A program made the translations under genes and the position numbers. Under the pieces are notes generated by a model. It ran no database searches. It worked only from the letters and a program-made list of their open reading frames with translations, and was not told the DNA's origin. Of a stretch of DNA of 64,000 bases, positions 1 to 7,946 are shown piece by piece (the stretch's first letter is position 1; the number at the start of each line of letters is the position of its first letter). Location: NCBI RefSeq assembly GCF_017948455.1, contig NZ_JAFFSU010000003.1:248001-312000 (forward strand), written 5' to 3'. The DNA comes from Streptomyces sp. GESEQ-4. Lineage in GTDB: Bacteria > Actinomycetota > Actinomycetes > Streptomycetales > Streptomycetaceae.

Positions 1-2
1 TG

Positions 3-536
3 ACCGGCAACAGTCGTCACGGCATGCGCTGTGCCACCTGCTGGACCGCGGGAGCCACCTCCCTGTCCGGGGTCGACCTGCGGCGGTCGGTCACGGGCGT
101 CGACGCGGTTCCCGTGCTGGCTTGGTGGGGCGAGCCGGGCGCCTACTTCCGGTTCCGCGACCCGACGGCGGACGAGGGCTGGCGCAAGGTGCCGGCCCTG
201 GCGGCGCTCGCGGATCTCGGCTTCGACCCGGACCGCGTCCTGAGGCTCGCCGACGACGCCCTGAGCCGGGAGCCCCATGCGGAGCGCGCTCGGCGGCTGA
301 TCGGTGGACATCTGCTGGCGGAGCTGTGGCTCGCGGCGTACGGACTCGGCGTCTGTGCCGCCGCCGGGGCATCCCCGGCGGCGGAAGGCATGGAGACCCG
401 GGTGGGGCGCCGCGCGATGGGCACCATGGCGCTGGGCGCGCTGCGCAACCGCGTACCGCGCCCCCTGTTCGCCACGGCCGCCGCGGTCCTGACGCCGGTG
501 GTGCGCGGCGCCGTCCGCGTAGGGCTGGCCGCCTGA
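3..536 (+). CDS. Hypothetical protein, 5'-truncated by the window edge
   Basis: The frame is open from the first bases of the window to a stop at 536. The gene therefore probably begins upstream, and the ATG at 24 need not be the true start. The visible part (about 178 residues) is rich in Ala, Arg and Leu. It has a Cys pair near its beginning (MRCATCW) and a helical C-terminus with weakly hydrophobic stretches (LFATAAAVLTPVV). I do not recognise the family. It converges on the PHP phosphoesterase gene, whose stop is 5 bp away. Coding is supported by strong third-position GC and the long open frame, not by homology. Confidence 0.55.
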   Translation, partial: TGNSRHGMRCATCWTAGATSLSGVDLRRSVTGVDAVPVLAWWGEPGAYFRFRDPTADEGWRKVPALAALADLGFDPDRVLRLADDALSREPHAERARRLIGGHLLAELWLAAYGLGVCAAAGASPAAEGMETRVGRRAMGTMALGALRNRVPRPLFATAAAVLTPVVRGAVRVGLAA

Positions 537-540
537 CGGC

Positions 541-1464
541 TCACGCACCGTCCGGCGGCGGCCAGTCGCGGTCGTCGTCCGGGTCGGGCAGGGGCACGAG
601 CTCCCGCCCACCCCCGGTGCCGAACCTCAGTCGGCTGCGGTATCCGGCGGCCCGGGCGTAGCGGACGAGAGTGCGGAACCGGTCCGCGGCCTGGTCCGGG
701 TAGTGGGCGTCGCTGGCCAAGGTGATCGGCACGCCGCTCTGGTGGCACATCCGCAAAAGGGTCGGCGCCGGATACGGCTCCATCGCCTCGTACCGCAGAC
801 CCGCGCTGGAGACCTCGAACGCCACGCCCCCACGCCGCGCGGCGTCGACCACGCGGCGGTACAGGTCGACGGGCTCCTCCTCGCAGCGGTGACCGAACTT
901 CTTCACCACATCGGGGTGGGCCAGCACCTGGACGATGCCGGACTCGGCGAGGTCCGCGACCAGCCGGAAGTAGTCCTCGTACGAACGCCGCACCCCGCGG
1001 CGCTCGAACTCGTCCGTCATCCCGTCGTGGTCCACGGCCCAGGAGCCGATCCAGTGCACGGACCCGATGAGATAGTCGAACGGGTACGAGGCAAGGATGT
1101 CGAGGATCTTCTCCATCCGGCCGGGCAGGAAGTCGACCTCGAGCCCGAGCAGCACCGGAAGCCCCCGGTCCCGGGCGCCCAGGACGGCTTCGGTGTAGCG
1201 GTCCAGCCGGAGATTCAGCTCGTCGTAGTAGTAGCGGCGGGACCGTTCGGAGAGATCGGCCGACTCGCCTGTGTTCCAGAACCCGGCGGCGACGTGCTCC
1301 AGGTCCACGAAGCGGTGCATGTGCTCGGTGAAGCCCACTTCGGTCGCGCCGCGCGACAGGGCCCGGTCCACGTACGCGTCGACGTGCCCCTTCGGATACA
1401 CCCCCGGCGGCGGACTGTCCGGACGGGGCGTGTGCGGATGGAGATGGACGTGGTAGTCACCCAT
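541..1464 (-). CDS. PHP-domain phosphoesterase, histidinol-phosphatase (HisK-type) like
   Basis: This 307-residue protein has the metal-binding signatures of the PHP superfamily in order: HVHLHPH at residues 5-11, FTEHMH near 45, GLEVDF near 103, a conserved HPD near 183 and SDAHYP near 253. HisK/HisJ-type members hydrolyse histidinol phosphate; related PHP proteins dephosphorylate other small phosphates, so the substrate is uncertain. Its ATG overlaps the last 8 bases of the upstream MazG-like gene, which implies translational coupling and a shared operon. The pairing with a nucleotide pyrophosphohydrolase suggests phosphate-ester clean-up rather than histidine biosynthesis, because no other his gene is nearby. 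That last point is inference. Confidence 0.8.
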   Translation of the reverse strand: MGDYHVHLHPHTPRPDSPPPGVYPKGHVDAYVDRALSRGATEVGFTEHMHRFVDLEHVAAGFWNTGESADLSERSRRYYYDELNLRLDRYTEAVLGARDRGLPVLLGLEVDFLPGRMEKILDILASYPFDYLIGSVHWIGSWAVDHDGMTDEFERRGVRRSYEDYFRLVADLAESGIVQVLAHPDVVKKFGHRCEEEPVDLYRRVVDAARRGGVAFEVSSAGLRYEAMEPYPAPTLLRMCHQSGVPITLASDAHYPDQAADRFRTLVRYARAAGYRSRLRFGTGGGRELVPLPDPDDDRDWPPPDGA

Positions 1465-1816
1465 GCCGCTCGGCCGTCCTCCCGGCGAACCGCGCCTCGT
1501 ACCGGTCGAGCGTCGCGGCGAACTCGGCGCCCGCGTCCAGCCCGGCCGCGTCCGCGAAGCCGAGCAGCGCGAACAGGACGTCGCCGAACTCCGACCGCAC
1601 CTGGTCCGAGGGCGGGGCGCCGGCGGCTGAGGGCGCGTAACCGCAGTTCTTCAGATACGCGCCGGTCAACTCTCCCAGCTCGGCGCACGCGTCGAGCAGG
1701 GCGACGTCCGCGGTGATCGGCATGTTCGCGCGCCGGCGGAACGCACCGGTCAGCTCCTGGCACTCGGTGAGGGTCGCGCCGGCTGGCCCGCCGGCGGGAG
1801 ACGCGTCGCTGATCAT
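1457..1816 (-). CDS. MazG-like nucleotide pyrophosphohydrolase
   Basis: A 119-residue protein starting at the ATG at 1816. An EELGEL-like acidic helix (DACAELGELTGAY) is followed by SEFGDVLFALLGFAD, the two-helix acidic signature of all-alpha NTP pyrophosphohydrolases. The length fits single-domain MazG-like proteins, which hydrolyse NTPs or dNTPs to the monophosphate and pyrophosphate. Its 3' end overlaps the PHP phosphoesterase start by 8 nt. The frame extends upstream to 2053, but that part is of low quality and overlaps the promoter side of the divergent glycosyltransferase gene, so I chose the internal ATG. Confidence 0.72.
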   Translation of the reverse strand: MISDASPAGGPAGATLTECQELTGAFRRRANMPITADVALLDACAELGELTGAYLKNCGYAPSAAGAPPSDQVRSEFGDVLFALLGFADAAGLDAGAEFAATLDRYEARFAGRTAERHG

Positions 1817-2015
1817 CGGTGGTGACCTCGCCTTCGGACGGGAAGGACATGGCGGAACACGCCGTTCGGCGGCCCGTACATCAGTACCACGTGGGCCCGG
1901 ACGCGGTGATCCGAATATGCGAACCGGCTGATCGAAGGGCCCGGTGACTCGGCGTAGGGCCGGGGGAGAAGGGGCATGGATCGGTGCGGGATGTTGCTGG
2001 CGATAACGGAGTGAC

Positions 2016-3188
2016 ATGAGACTGTTGATGATCGCTTCCAGCTTCCACCCCACTATCGGGGGTGCGGAGACCTATGCGCACGTGATCTCGGAGGGGCTCG
2101 CCGATCGCGGTCACGACGTCATGCTGGTGACCGACGCGCCGCGGGAGGACCCGGCCGGGCGGGCAGTCGAGGGGGATCCGCGGGGGGTGACGGTCCGCCG
2201 GCTCACCGCGTACCGGGAACTGCTCGCGGACCCCAGCAAGGTGCTGTGGGAGCAGATGGCCTTCTCGCTGGCACCGGAACTGGCCGCCTGCGCCGAGGAG
2301 TTGCGGCCGGATCTGGTCTTCACCAACACGCTCGACGCCGCCCTGGCCGGCAAGTGGATCGCGGTGGACCGGGACATACCCTGGGTGGCGACCTTCCATG
2401 AGCACGAGCCGGAGGCGCAGCCCCTGGGCAGCGCCCGGCTGCGGGTCGTCCACGAGATACTTCGCCCCTCGCTCGTGCTGGCCTGCGCGGAGAACTACGC
2501 CGACCGCGCCCGCCGGCACGGATCGGCCGCTGTCACCCGGCTGATACCGCATGGGGTGGACACGGACAGATTCCGCCCCGACCGGGACACGGGCCAGATC
2601 CGCCGGCACTACGGTTACGGCCCGGACGACCTCGTCGTCGTCTGCGCCGCACAGCTCAAGCCGCGCAAGGGAATCCTGGAGCTCGTCCGGGCCTTCTCGC
2701 CGGTGCACGCCCGGCTGTCCCGCACCCGGCTGCTGATCGCGGGCGCCGTCAGTTCCTCCTCGGGCGACTATCCGGGAAAGCTGCGGGAGGAGATCGACCG
2801 GCTCGGGCTCGGTGAGGTGGTGCGCATCGACAGCGACGTGACGTACCACCGGATGCCGGACGTGCTGGCCCTGGCCGACGTCGTCGCCCAGCCCAGCACC
2901 GGGGAAGGGCTGAGCCTGGCCATGCTCGAGGCCATGAGCTCCGGACGGCCGCTGGTCACCTGTGACTTCCCGGGCATCGGCGAACTGGTACGGGACCGGC
3001 GGTCGGCCTTCCTCGTGCCGTCCCCGGATCCCGCCCACCTCGCCGAGGCCCTCGTCGAGCTGCTCTCCGACGAGTCGCTGCGCGGCCGCACCGGCGAGCT
3101 GGCCCGCGAGCAGGTGCTGACGCACTTCACGCTCCAGCGGATGGCCGAACAGACAGAGGAGGCTCTGCTCGCAGCCCTCGACCGGTAG
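2016..3188 (+). CDS. GT4-family glycosyltransferase
   Basis: This 390-residue protein has the GT-B, family 4 layout. The N-terminus IASSFHPTIGGAETYAHVI contains the Gly-rich loop seen after the first strand in GT4 enzymes. The C-terminal nucleotide-sugar domain contains QLKPRKGILELVRAF and the EX7E-type motif GEGLSLAMLEAMSSGRPLV near residues 300-318. It should transfer a sugar from a nucleotide donor with retention, in the cytosol or at the membrane face. The start is supported by GGAG five bases before ATG 2016. It is transcribed divergently from the MazG/PHP pair and converges on the luciferase-like gene 6 bp away. Donor and acceptor are unknown. Confidence 0.88.
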   Translation: MRLLMIASSFHPTIGGAETYAHVISEGLADRGHDVMLVTDAPREDPAGRAVEGDPRGVTVRRLTAYRELLADPSKVLWEQMAFSLAPELAACAEELRPDLVFTNTLDAALAGKWIAVDRDIPWVATFHEHEPEAQPLGSARLRVVHEILRPSLVLACAENYADRARRHGSAAVTRLIPHGVDTDRFRPDRDTGQIRRHYGYGPDDLVVVCAAQLKPRKGILELVRAFSPVHARLSRTRLLIAGAVSSSSGDYPGKLREEIDRLGLGEVVRIDSDVTYHRMPDVLALADVVAQPSTGEGLSLAMLEAMSSGRPLVTCDFPGIGELVRDRRSAFLVPSPDPAHLAEALVELLSDESLRGRTGELAREQVLTHFTLQRMAEQTEEALLAALDR

Positions 3189-3193
3189 GTGCC

Positions 3194-4180
3194 TCAGCCC
3201 CGCAGCCGGGCGGGCACCTCGCTCAGCCGCCTCAGCGCTTCGGCGCCGTCGACGGCCGCCACCTGCAGGGCCAGTACGTCGGGGGCGATCCCGTCGATGA
3301 TGCCCCGGCACAGCTCCACCACCCGGGAGACGTCGTCGTAGCGGGGGAACCGCTGGAGGACGGCCTCGCGGCCCATCGCGTCGGCGTCCTCGCGCAGCCG
3401 GCGCGGGCTGCCCTCCCGGAGCCGGCGCGGGGTGCGCATACCGCGCCAGGGCCGCAGGGCCTCCCATGCCTCCGCGTCGTTGCGGGCGAAGACGAGGAAG
3501 CAGGTGAGGACGGTCCGCGGCGGCCGGCGGCCGACCGCCGCGGCGGCCTTCCGCGCCACGTCGACCACAGTCCGCCGCGTATGGCCGACGTCCTTCACCG
3601 ACGAGATCACGCCGTCCGCCAGCCGCCCGGCGGCCTCGGCCGACCTCGGCCCCGACGCGGCCAGCAGCACGGGGACCGGCCCGGGGGGCGGACTGTGCAG
3701 CCTCATCGGCGACACGGTGTAGTACGGCCCGTCGGAGCTCACCTCGTCGCCCGCCAGCAGCGAATCCATCAGCCGCAGGGCCTCCTCGGTCCGCGCGAGC
3801 CGCTCGCGATACGGCGGCAGGGGCCCCCTCAGCGGCTGCTCGTTGACGGCTTGTCCCATACCGACGCCCAGCTCGAACCGGCCGCCGCAGATCCGCCCGA
3901 CCGTCGCCGCCGCCTGCGCCGTGAGCACCGGATGCATCCGGAACAGCGGGCACACGGCCGCCGTCATCAGCGTCGCCGTCCGCGTGGACGCGGCCAGCGC
4001 GCCCAGGGTGACCCAGCTGAACCCAGCCGCTCCGCCGGAGTCCGTCCAGGGCTGGAGATGATCGGACACCAGGAGTGCGTCGAAGCCGGCCGATTCGGCG
4101 AGTATTCCCTGCTGTATCAGCGCTTCGGGCTGCCATTCCTCGTGCGCCAGAAACCATCCCATTCTGGTATTCGAGCTCAT
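3194..4180 (-). CDS. Luciferase-like (LLM) F420/FMN-dependent oxidoreductase
   Basis: From ATG 4180 the protein is 328 residues. The N-terminus (GWFLAHEEWQPEALIQQG, then GFDALLVSDHLQPW) and the later ELGVGMGQAVNEQ segment are typical of the bacterial luciferase-like monooxygenase fold, in particular actinobacterial F420-dependent members. These use F420 or FMN to oxidise or reduce small organic substrates. The start is fixed by GAGGAG five bases upstream of ATG 4180. The frame runs 46 codons further upstream but loses family likeness there. It is divergent from the DLDEF glycosyltransferase at 4255. In this setting it could tailor a metabolite; that is inference. Confidence 0.82.
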   Translation of the reverse strand: MSSNTRMGWFLAHEEWQPEALIQQGILAESAGFDALLVSDHLQPWTDSGGAAGFSWVTLGALAASTRTATLMTAAVCPLFRMHPVLTAQAAATVGRICGGRFELGVGMGQAVNEQPLRGPLPPYRERLARTEEALRLMDSLLAGDEVSSDGPYYTVSPMRLHSPPPGPVPVLLAASGPRSAEAAGRLADGVISSVKDVGHTRRTVVDVARKAAAAVGRRPPRTVLTCFLVFARNDAEAWEALRPWRGMRTPRRLREGSPRRLREDADAMGREAVLQRFPRYDDVSRVVELCRGIIDGIAPDVLALQVAAVDGAEALRRLSEVPARLRG

Positions 4181-4254
4181 GCATCTCCTCACCGCACGGG
4201 CCGTCGCGGCGTACGGCACCACCTTGACAGAATGCCCGGACCGCCCGGAAAGTA

Positions 4255-5154
4255 ATGGGTGTGACTTTACGCTTCGTTTCCGTTGTGGGTGGCGACATGT
4301 CTTTGCTGCCTTATTCATTGGGCCATTACCGGGAGCTGGGAGTCGAAAGCTTCCATGTGATACGCCACGTCGAAAGCCGTGCGGACCCGACGCTGGATCC
4401 TTCCGTGGAAGTGATGCGGGAGGCCGGGTACTGCTTCGCCGATGTCTGCGTGGCCCCGTGGCACGAGGATCTCAACGCCGCGCTCATCCGGAAACAGATG
4501 AGCGCCTGGCCGGACGACTGGTGGATCGTCGCCGACCTCGACGAATTCCATGTCTACGACAGATCGCTCGCCGAGGTCGCCGCCTACTGCGAGGAGCACG
4601 GATTCGACTTCGTGGAAGGCGCCTTTCTCGACCGGGTCAGCGCCGACGGCCGGCTCGCCGGGCCGCTGCCGTACGGCCGGGAGCCGCTGTGGCGCCAGTA
4701 TCCGCTGGCCGGCCAGCTCACCGTCGGGCTGCTGGACGGCAGGCCGACCAAGGTGACGCTCGCCCGGGGCACCGTGGAACTCGATCTGGGCCAGCACTGC
4801 GCCTGGACGGGCAGGGGTGTTCCCGCCGAGGAGATCTACGCCCAGGTTCACCACTTCAAGTGGACCGCCTCCGCACGGCCCCGCCTGACCAGGCGGGTGG
4901 CGGCCTACTTGTCGGGGGAGTGGCGCCTGCTGCACCGGTCGATCGTCGGGGAGTCGCAGCGGTTCCTCGACCATCTCGAGAAGAACGGCGGCAGGATCGA
5001 CGTGGGCGACCCCGGTTTCCGCTTCGCGCGCTGTTCCCTCGACTACGCGGACTACCCCGGCTGGGAGGGTACGGGGCCCGCGCTGCGCCGCCGTTTCCGC
5101 GCGTACGACGCCGCCCGCCGGGAGAAACGGCGTATCGCCGGGGCCCTGGAATAG
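4255..5154 (+). CDS. Glycosyltransferase with DLDEF motif (GT2/GT92-like)
   Basis: A 299-residue protein with a GT-A style core. VVGGDMSLLPYSLGHYRELG at the N-terminus is followed by DDWWIVADLDEFHVY near residue 90-103, where DxD (DLD) would bind the metal and nucleotide-sugar. This DLDEF context is typical of the GT2/GT92-like family often annotated as family 2. The C-terminal part (HHFKWTASARPRLTRRV) is a usual feature of that group. A decayed partial copy lies on the opposite strand at 14.9-15.1 kb and is about two thirds identical by eye over some 64 residues around the DLDEF motif. The acceptor is unknown. The Shine-Dalgarno is weak, so a slightly later start is possible. Confidence 0.75.
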   Translation: MGVTLRFVSVVGGDMSLLPYSLGHYRELGVESFHVIRHVESRADPTLDPSVEVMREAGYCFADVCVAPWHEDLNAALIRKQMSAWPDDWWIVADLDEFHVYDRSLAEVAAYCEEHGFDFVEGAFLDRVSADGRLAGPLPYGREPLWRQYPLAGQLTVGLLDGRPTKVTLARGTVELDLGQHCAWTGRGVPAEEIYAQVHHFKWTASARPRLTRRVAAYLSGEWRLLHRSIVGESQRFLDHLEKNGGRIDVGDPGFRFARCSLDYADYPGWEGTGPALRRRFRAYDAARREKRRIAGALE

Positions 5155-5213
5155 GGCAGCGACCCGGTGCCGCCGGGCTTCCCTCGGCACGGAGTCCGGC
5201 GGCGGCACGCCGG

Positions 5214-6104
5214 TCACACCGTCGCCCGGCCACCGTCCCGCCGGAACGGGGCGATGATCTTCCGTACGGCTTCCGCGGCCCCCCAGTCGTCGTCGTCATG
5301 GGCGATGACGCTCAGGAGTTCCCGGAGATGGAACAGGTCCATCCGGTCCCGCCAGTCGCCGTCGATCCCGGTGATCTCCTCGTACACGGCGAAGAAGCGG
5401 TCCGAGGCGGGCGGGCGCGGGGAGCACCACAGCATGCTGAGGTCGATTTCCGGCCAGTTGTAGGACACGGCGGGGTCGATGAGCACGGGCGCGCCGTCGG
5501 CGGTGGCGACGATGTTCTCCTGCCACAGATCGCCGTGGGTCAGGCACGGGGGCCGGTCCGGCACGAGTTCGGGAAGGGTGGCGCAGAGCCGTTCCAGGGC
5601 CTGCCGCTCCGTGGCGTCGAAGGCCGCCTCGACCAGAGGTTCCGACAGCCAGCGCAGGATGCGCCGCTCCGCGAGGAACGCGTGACCGTCGCTGTCCCAC
5701 GTGTTGTCCTGGCGCAGCCGGCCCAGCCAGCCCGGACGGTGCCAGCCGAACCGCTCGGCGGTCGTGGAGGTGTGCAGGGCGGCGATCGTGTGGGCGAGCC
5801 GTTCCCAGAAGCGCTCGTCGTCACGGCGTGGCTGCATCTTCTCCAGCACGAGCAGCCGGGGCGAGGCGCACAGCACCTCCGGCGTGATCGCCCCGCCGGT
5901 TTCGCGGAGCTCCGTCAGGCCGGCGGATTCGACGGGGAAAATGTCCCGGTCCGGCCCGAGAAGCGTTTTCGCGAATATCTGGGAATCGTCCTGGAGGGTT
6001 ACCAGACCAGCAATTGCGACCACTCCACCGGTGGCTTTCTCCACCTCTCTGGCTGCGTATCCCGCTTCCTGGAGACGCTTGATGAGTATCTCTTCGTCAG
6101 ACAC
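5214..6104 (-). CDS. Fructosamine kinase / aminoglycoside phosphotransferase-like kinase
   Basis: This 296-residue protein has the protein-kinase-like fold of fructosamine-3-kinases. The ATP-lysine segment is DDSQIFAKTLLG. The catalytic loop is THGDLWQENIVA, and the metal-binding loop LIDPAVSYNWPEIDLSML carries the Asp that replaces the DFG Asp. The family phosphorylates amino-sugar or ketoamine substrates; in clusters such kinases can also give self-resistance by phosphorylating an aminoglycoside-like product. It is the last gene of a minus-strand run downstream of two ABC exporters and lies 55 bp after them, which fits a resistance or repair role. That assignment is inference. Confidence 0.82.
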   Translation of the reverse strand: MSDEEILIKRLQEAGYAAREVEKATGGVVAIAGLVTLQDDSQIFAKTLLGPDRDIFPVESAGLTELRETGGAITPEVLCASPRLLVLEKMQPRRDDERFWERLAHTIAALHTSTTAERFGWHRPGWLGRLRQDNTWDSDGHAFLAERRILRWLSEPLVEAAFDATERQALERLCATLPELVPDRPPCLTHGDLWQENIVATADGAPVLIDPAVSYNWPEIDLSMLWCSPRPPASDRFFAVYEEITGIDGDWRDRMDLFHLRELLSVIAHDDDDWGAAEAVRKIIAPFRRDGGRATV

Positions 6105-6158
6105 CCGGACATCACATCATGTTTTTCCCGGACACACCAGGTTCCCGTTCGGCCACAT

Positions 6159-7946
6159 TCATCGGTAGCCGCGGGCCTGAAGCGTGTACAGCTCCGCGTA
6201 GAGACCGCCGCGTCGCAGCAGTGCGGCGTGGTCCCCGGCTTCCGCTATCCGGCCGCCCTCGACCACGACGATGAGGTCGGCCATTCCCACCGTGGAGAAA
6301 CGGTGGGAAACCAGCAGCGTGATCCCGCCGTCGGCCGCTGACCTTTCGGCCTGCGCGGCATACCGCCGGAAAAGGGCGTGTTCCGCCTCGGCGTCGAGGG
6401 CGGCGGCCGGTTCGTCCAGAACCAGCAGAAGCGGCCGGTCCCGCATGAACGCGCGCCCGAGCGCCAGTTTCTGCCACTGGCCGCCGGAGAGTTCCGCCCC
6501 GTCGGTGTAACTCCTGCCGAGCCGGGTGGCCAGACCCTCCGGCAACGCGTCGAGCACACCGGCCGCCCGCGCGCGTGCCAGAGCCGTCCGCACGGCCTTC
6601 TCGGAGCCGGCGCGATGCAGATCGCCCACGCCGACGGCCTGCCGGACCGTGAACTCGTACCGGACGAAATCCTGGAACGCGGCCGCCGTGCGGGCCCGCC
6701 ACGCCTCGGGCGGTATCCGCCGGAGATCGACGCCGTCCACGAGGATGCTGCCGGCGGTCGGCCGGTAGAGCCCGCACAGCAGCTTGACGAGCGTCGACTT
6801 GCCCGCCCCGTTCTCGCCGACGACCGCGACCACGGATCCGGCCGGTAGGTGCAGGTCCGCGTCCCGCAGTGACGGCCTCGTGGCACCCGGGTACGCGAAC
6901 GACAGCCCGCTCAGCGTGATGCCGTGCCGCAGCCGTCGCGGCACCGCCGCCGGGGCCGCGGCGGGCGGCGGCTCCGGTTCGGGTGCCTGCCGCAGCTCCC
7001 GCATCCGCCGGTCCACCCCTGTCAGCCGCTGCAGTTCGGGCACCAGCGCCACGGTCTGCGCCACCTGCGTGTTGGCCTGCGCGGCGAGTAGGACAACCAG
7101 CACCACATCGCCCACCGACTGCCGGCCGGCGACCGCCTGCCGCAGCATCAGCAGCACCGCCCCCACATAGCAGGCGGCGAACACCAGCTGGCCAAGGCCC
7201 CGCCATGCGGCGGCCCGGCGCTCCGCCCGCCACAGGATGCCGTCGGCCCGCCCCCACAGTTCCGCGTGGCTGCCGCGCACCTCCTGGTCCAGCCGGTAGG
7301 CGAGGAGTTCCTTGGCGGAGGAGGCGTCGGTCGCCAGGCGGACCAGATTGAGGGCGCGCCGGGTTGGTTCGGCAGCCCTGCCCCTGGCGTCGTCCATGAG
7401 CCGTTCGGCGCGCCGCCCCGCCAGCAGCGGCGGTACGGCGGCCAGCGGGAGCAGGAGCAGCAGCGGGTGCAGCAGGGCCAGCACGACGACCGTGAGCAGC
7501 AGCCCGCAGCCGAGACCGGCCAGGGACAGCAGCGCCTGCAGCGTGTTGCGGGTCTGCCCGACCTCGCGTTCCAGCACCCCGAACAGGTCGGCGCGGCGCG
7601 GGGTCTCGTGGCTGTCCAGGCCGGCGGTTCCGTTGGCGAGGACGATCAGCTCGTCGCTGTAGTGCAGCATGTTCAGCTCGGCGAGCTCGAAGTACGCGAG
7701 GTGTGCGAAGTGTCCGCAGGTGAGCGCGGCGATGAGCAGAACGGCGACCAGCACCCCCAGCGCCGTCGCCCGCCCCGCCGCGCCCTCCTGGGCCGCGTCG
7801 AACAGCCCGCGCAGCCCCAGCCCCGCCAGGGGCATCGCGACGCCGCCGGCCAGCATCAGCCCGAGCGCCGTCAGAGTCCTGGCACGGCTGTGCCGCCAGC
7901 ACATCCTCAGCAGGTCCGCGCACGCCCGGTACAAACCGCCGCTCAT
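6159..7946 (-). CDS. ABC transporter, fused permease-ATPase (second half of a pair)
   Basis: From ATG 7946 the protein is 595 residues: an N-terminal membrane domain with about six hydrophobic segments (residues ~20-330), then a nucleotide-binding domain. The ATPase shows Walker A GENGAGKSTLVKLL, signature LSGGQWQKLALGRAF, Walker B LLLVLDEPAAALD and the switch His in LLVSHRFST. Its ATG shares a TGATG overlap with the stop of the preceding ABC gene, so the two are translationally coupled and probably form a heterodimeric exporter. The architecture is that of type IV (MsbA-like) exporters. The substrate is unknown; the position at the end of a putative biosynthetic operon suggests product export. 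Confidence 0.9.
   Translation of the reverse strand: MSGGLYRACADLLRMCWRHSRARTLTALGLMLAGGVAMPLAGLGLRGLFDAAQEGAAGRATALGVLVAVLLIAALTCGHFAHLAYFELAELNMLHYSDELIVLANGTAGLDSHETPRRADLFGVLEREVGQTRNTLQALLSLAGLGCGLLLTVVVLALLHPLLLLLPLAAVPPLLAGRRAERLMDDARGRAAEPTRRALNLVRLATDASSAKELLAYRLDQEVRGSHAELWGRADGILWRAERRAAAWRGLGQLVFAACYVGAVLLMLRQAVAGRQSVGDVVLVVLLAAQANTQVAQTVALVPELQRLTGVDRRMRELRQAPEPEPPPAAAPAAVPRRLRHGITLSGLSFAYPGATRPSLRDADLHLPAGSVVAVVGENGAGKSTLVKLLCGLYRPTAGSILVDGVDLRRIPPEAWRARTAAAFQDFVRYEFTVRQAVGVGDLHRAGSEKAVRTALARARAAGVLDALPEGLATRLGRSYTDGAELSGGQWQKLALGRAFMRDRPLLLVLDEPAAALDAEAEHALFRRYAAQAERSAADGGITLLVSHRFSTVGMADLIVVVEGGRIAEAGDHAALLRRGGLYAELYTLQARGYR

Noticed and set aside
1881..4298. Long minus-strand open frame opposite the GT4 and LLM genes
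   Set aside because: It mirrors genes on known frames, has Arg/Gly/Pro-rich low-complexity translation and no family features; long antisense frames are common at this GC content.
4179..6341. A 720-codon plus-strand frame crossing the second glycosyltransferase and kinase
   Set aside because: It is a GC-driven shadow of the genes at 4255 and 5214, without a binding site or protein features.
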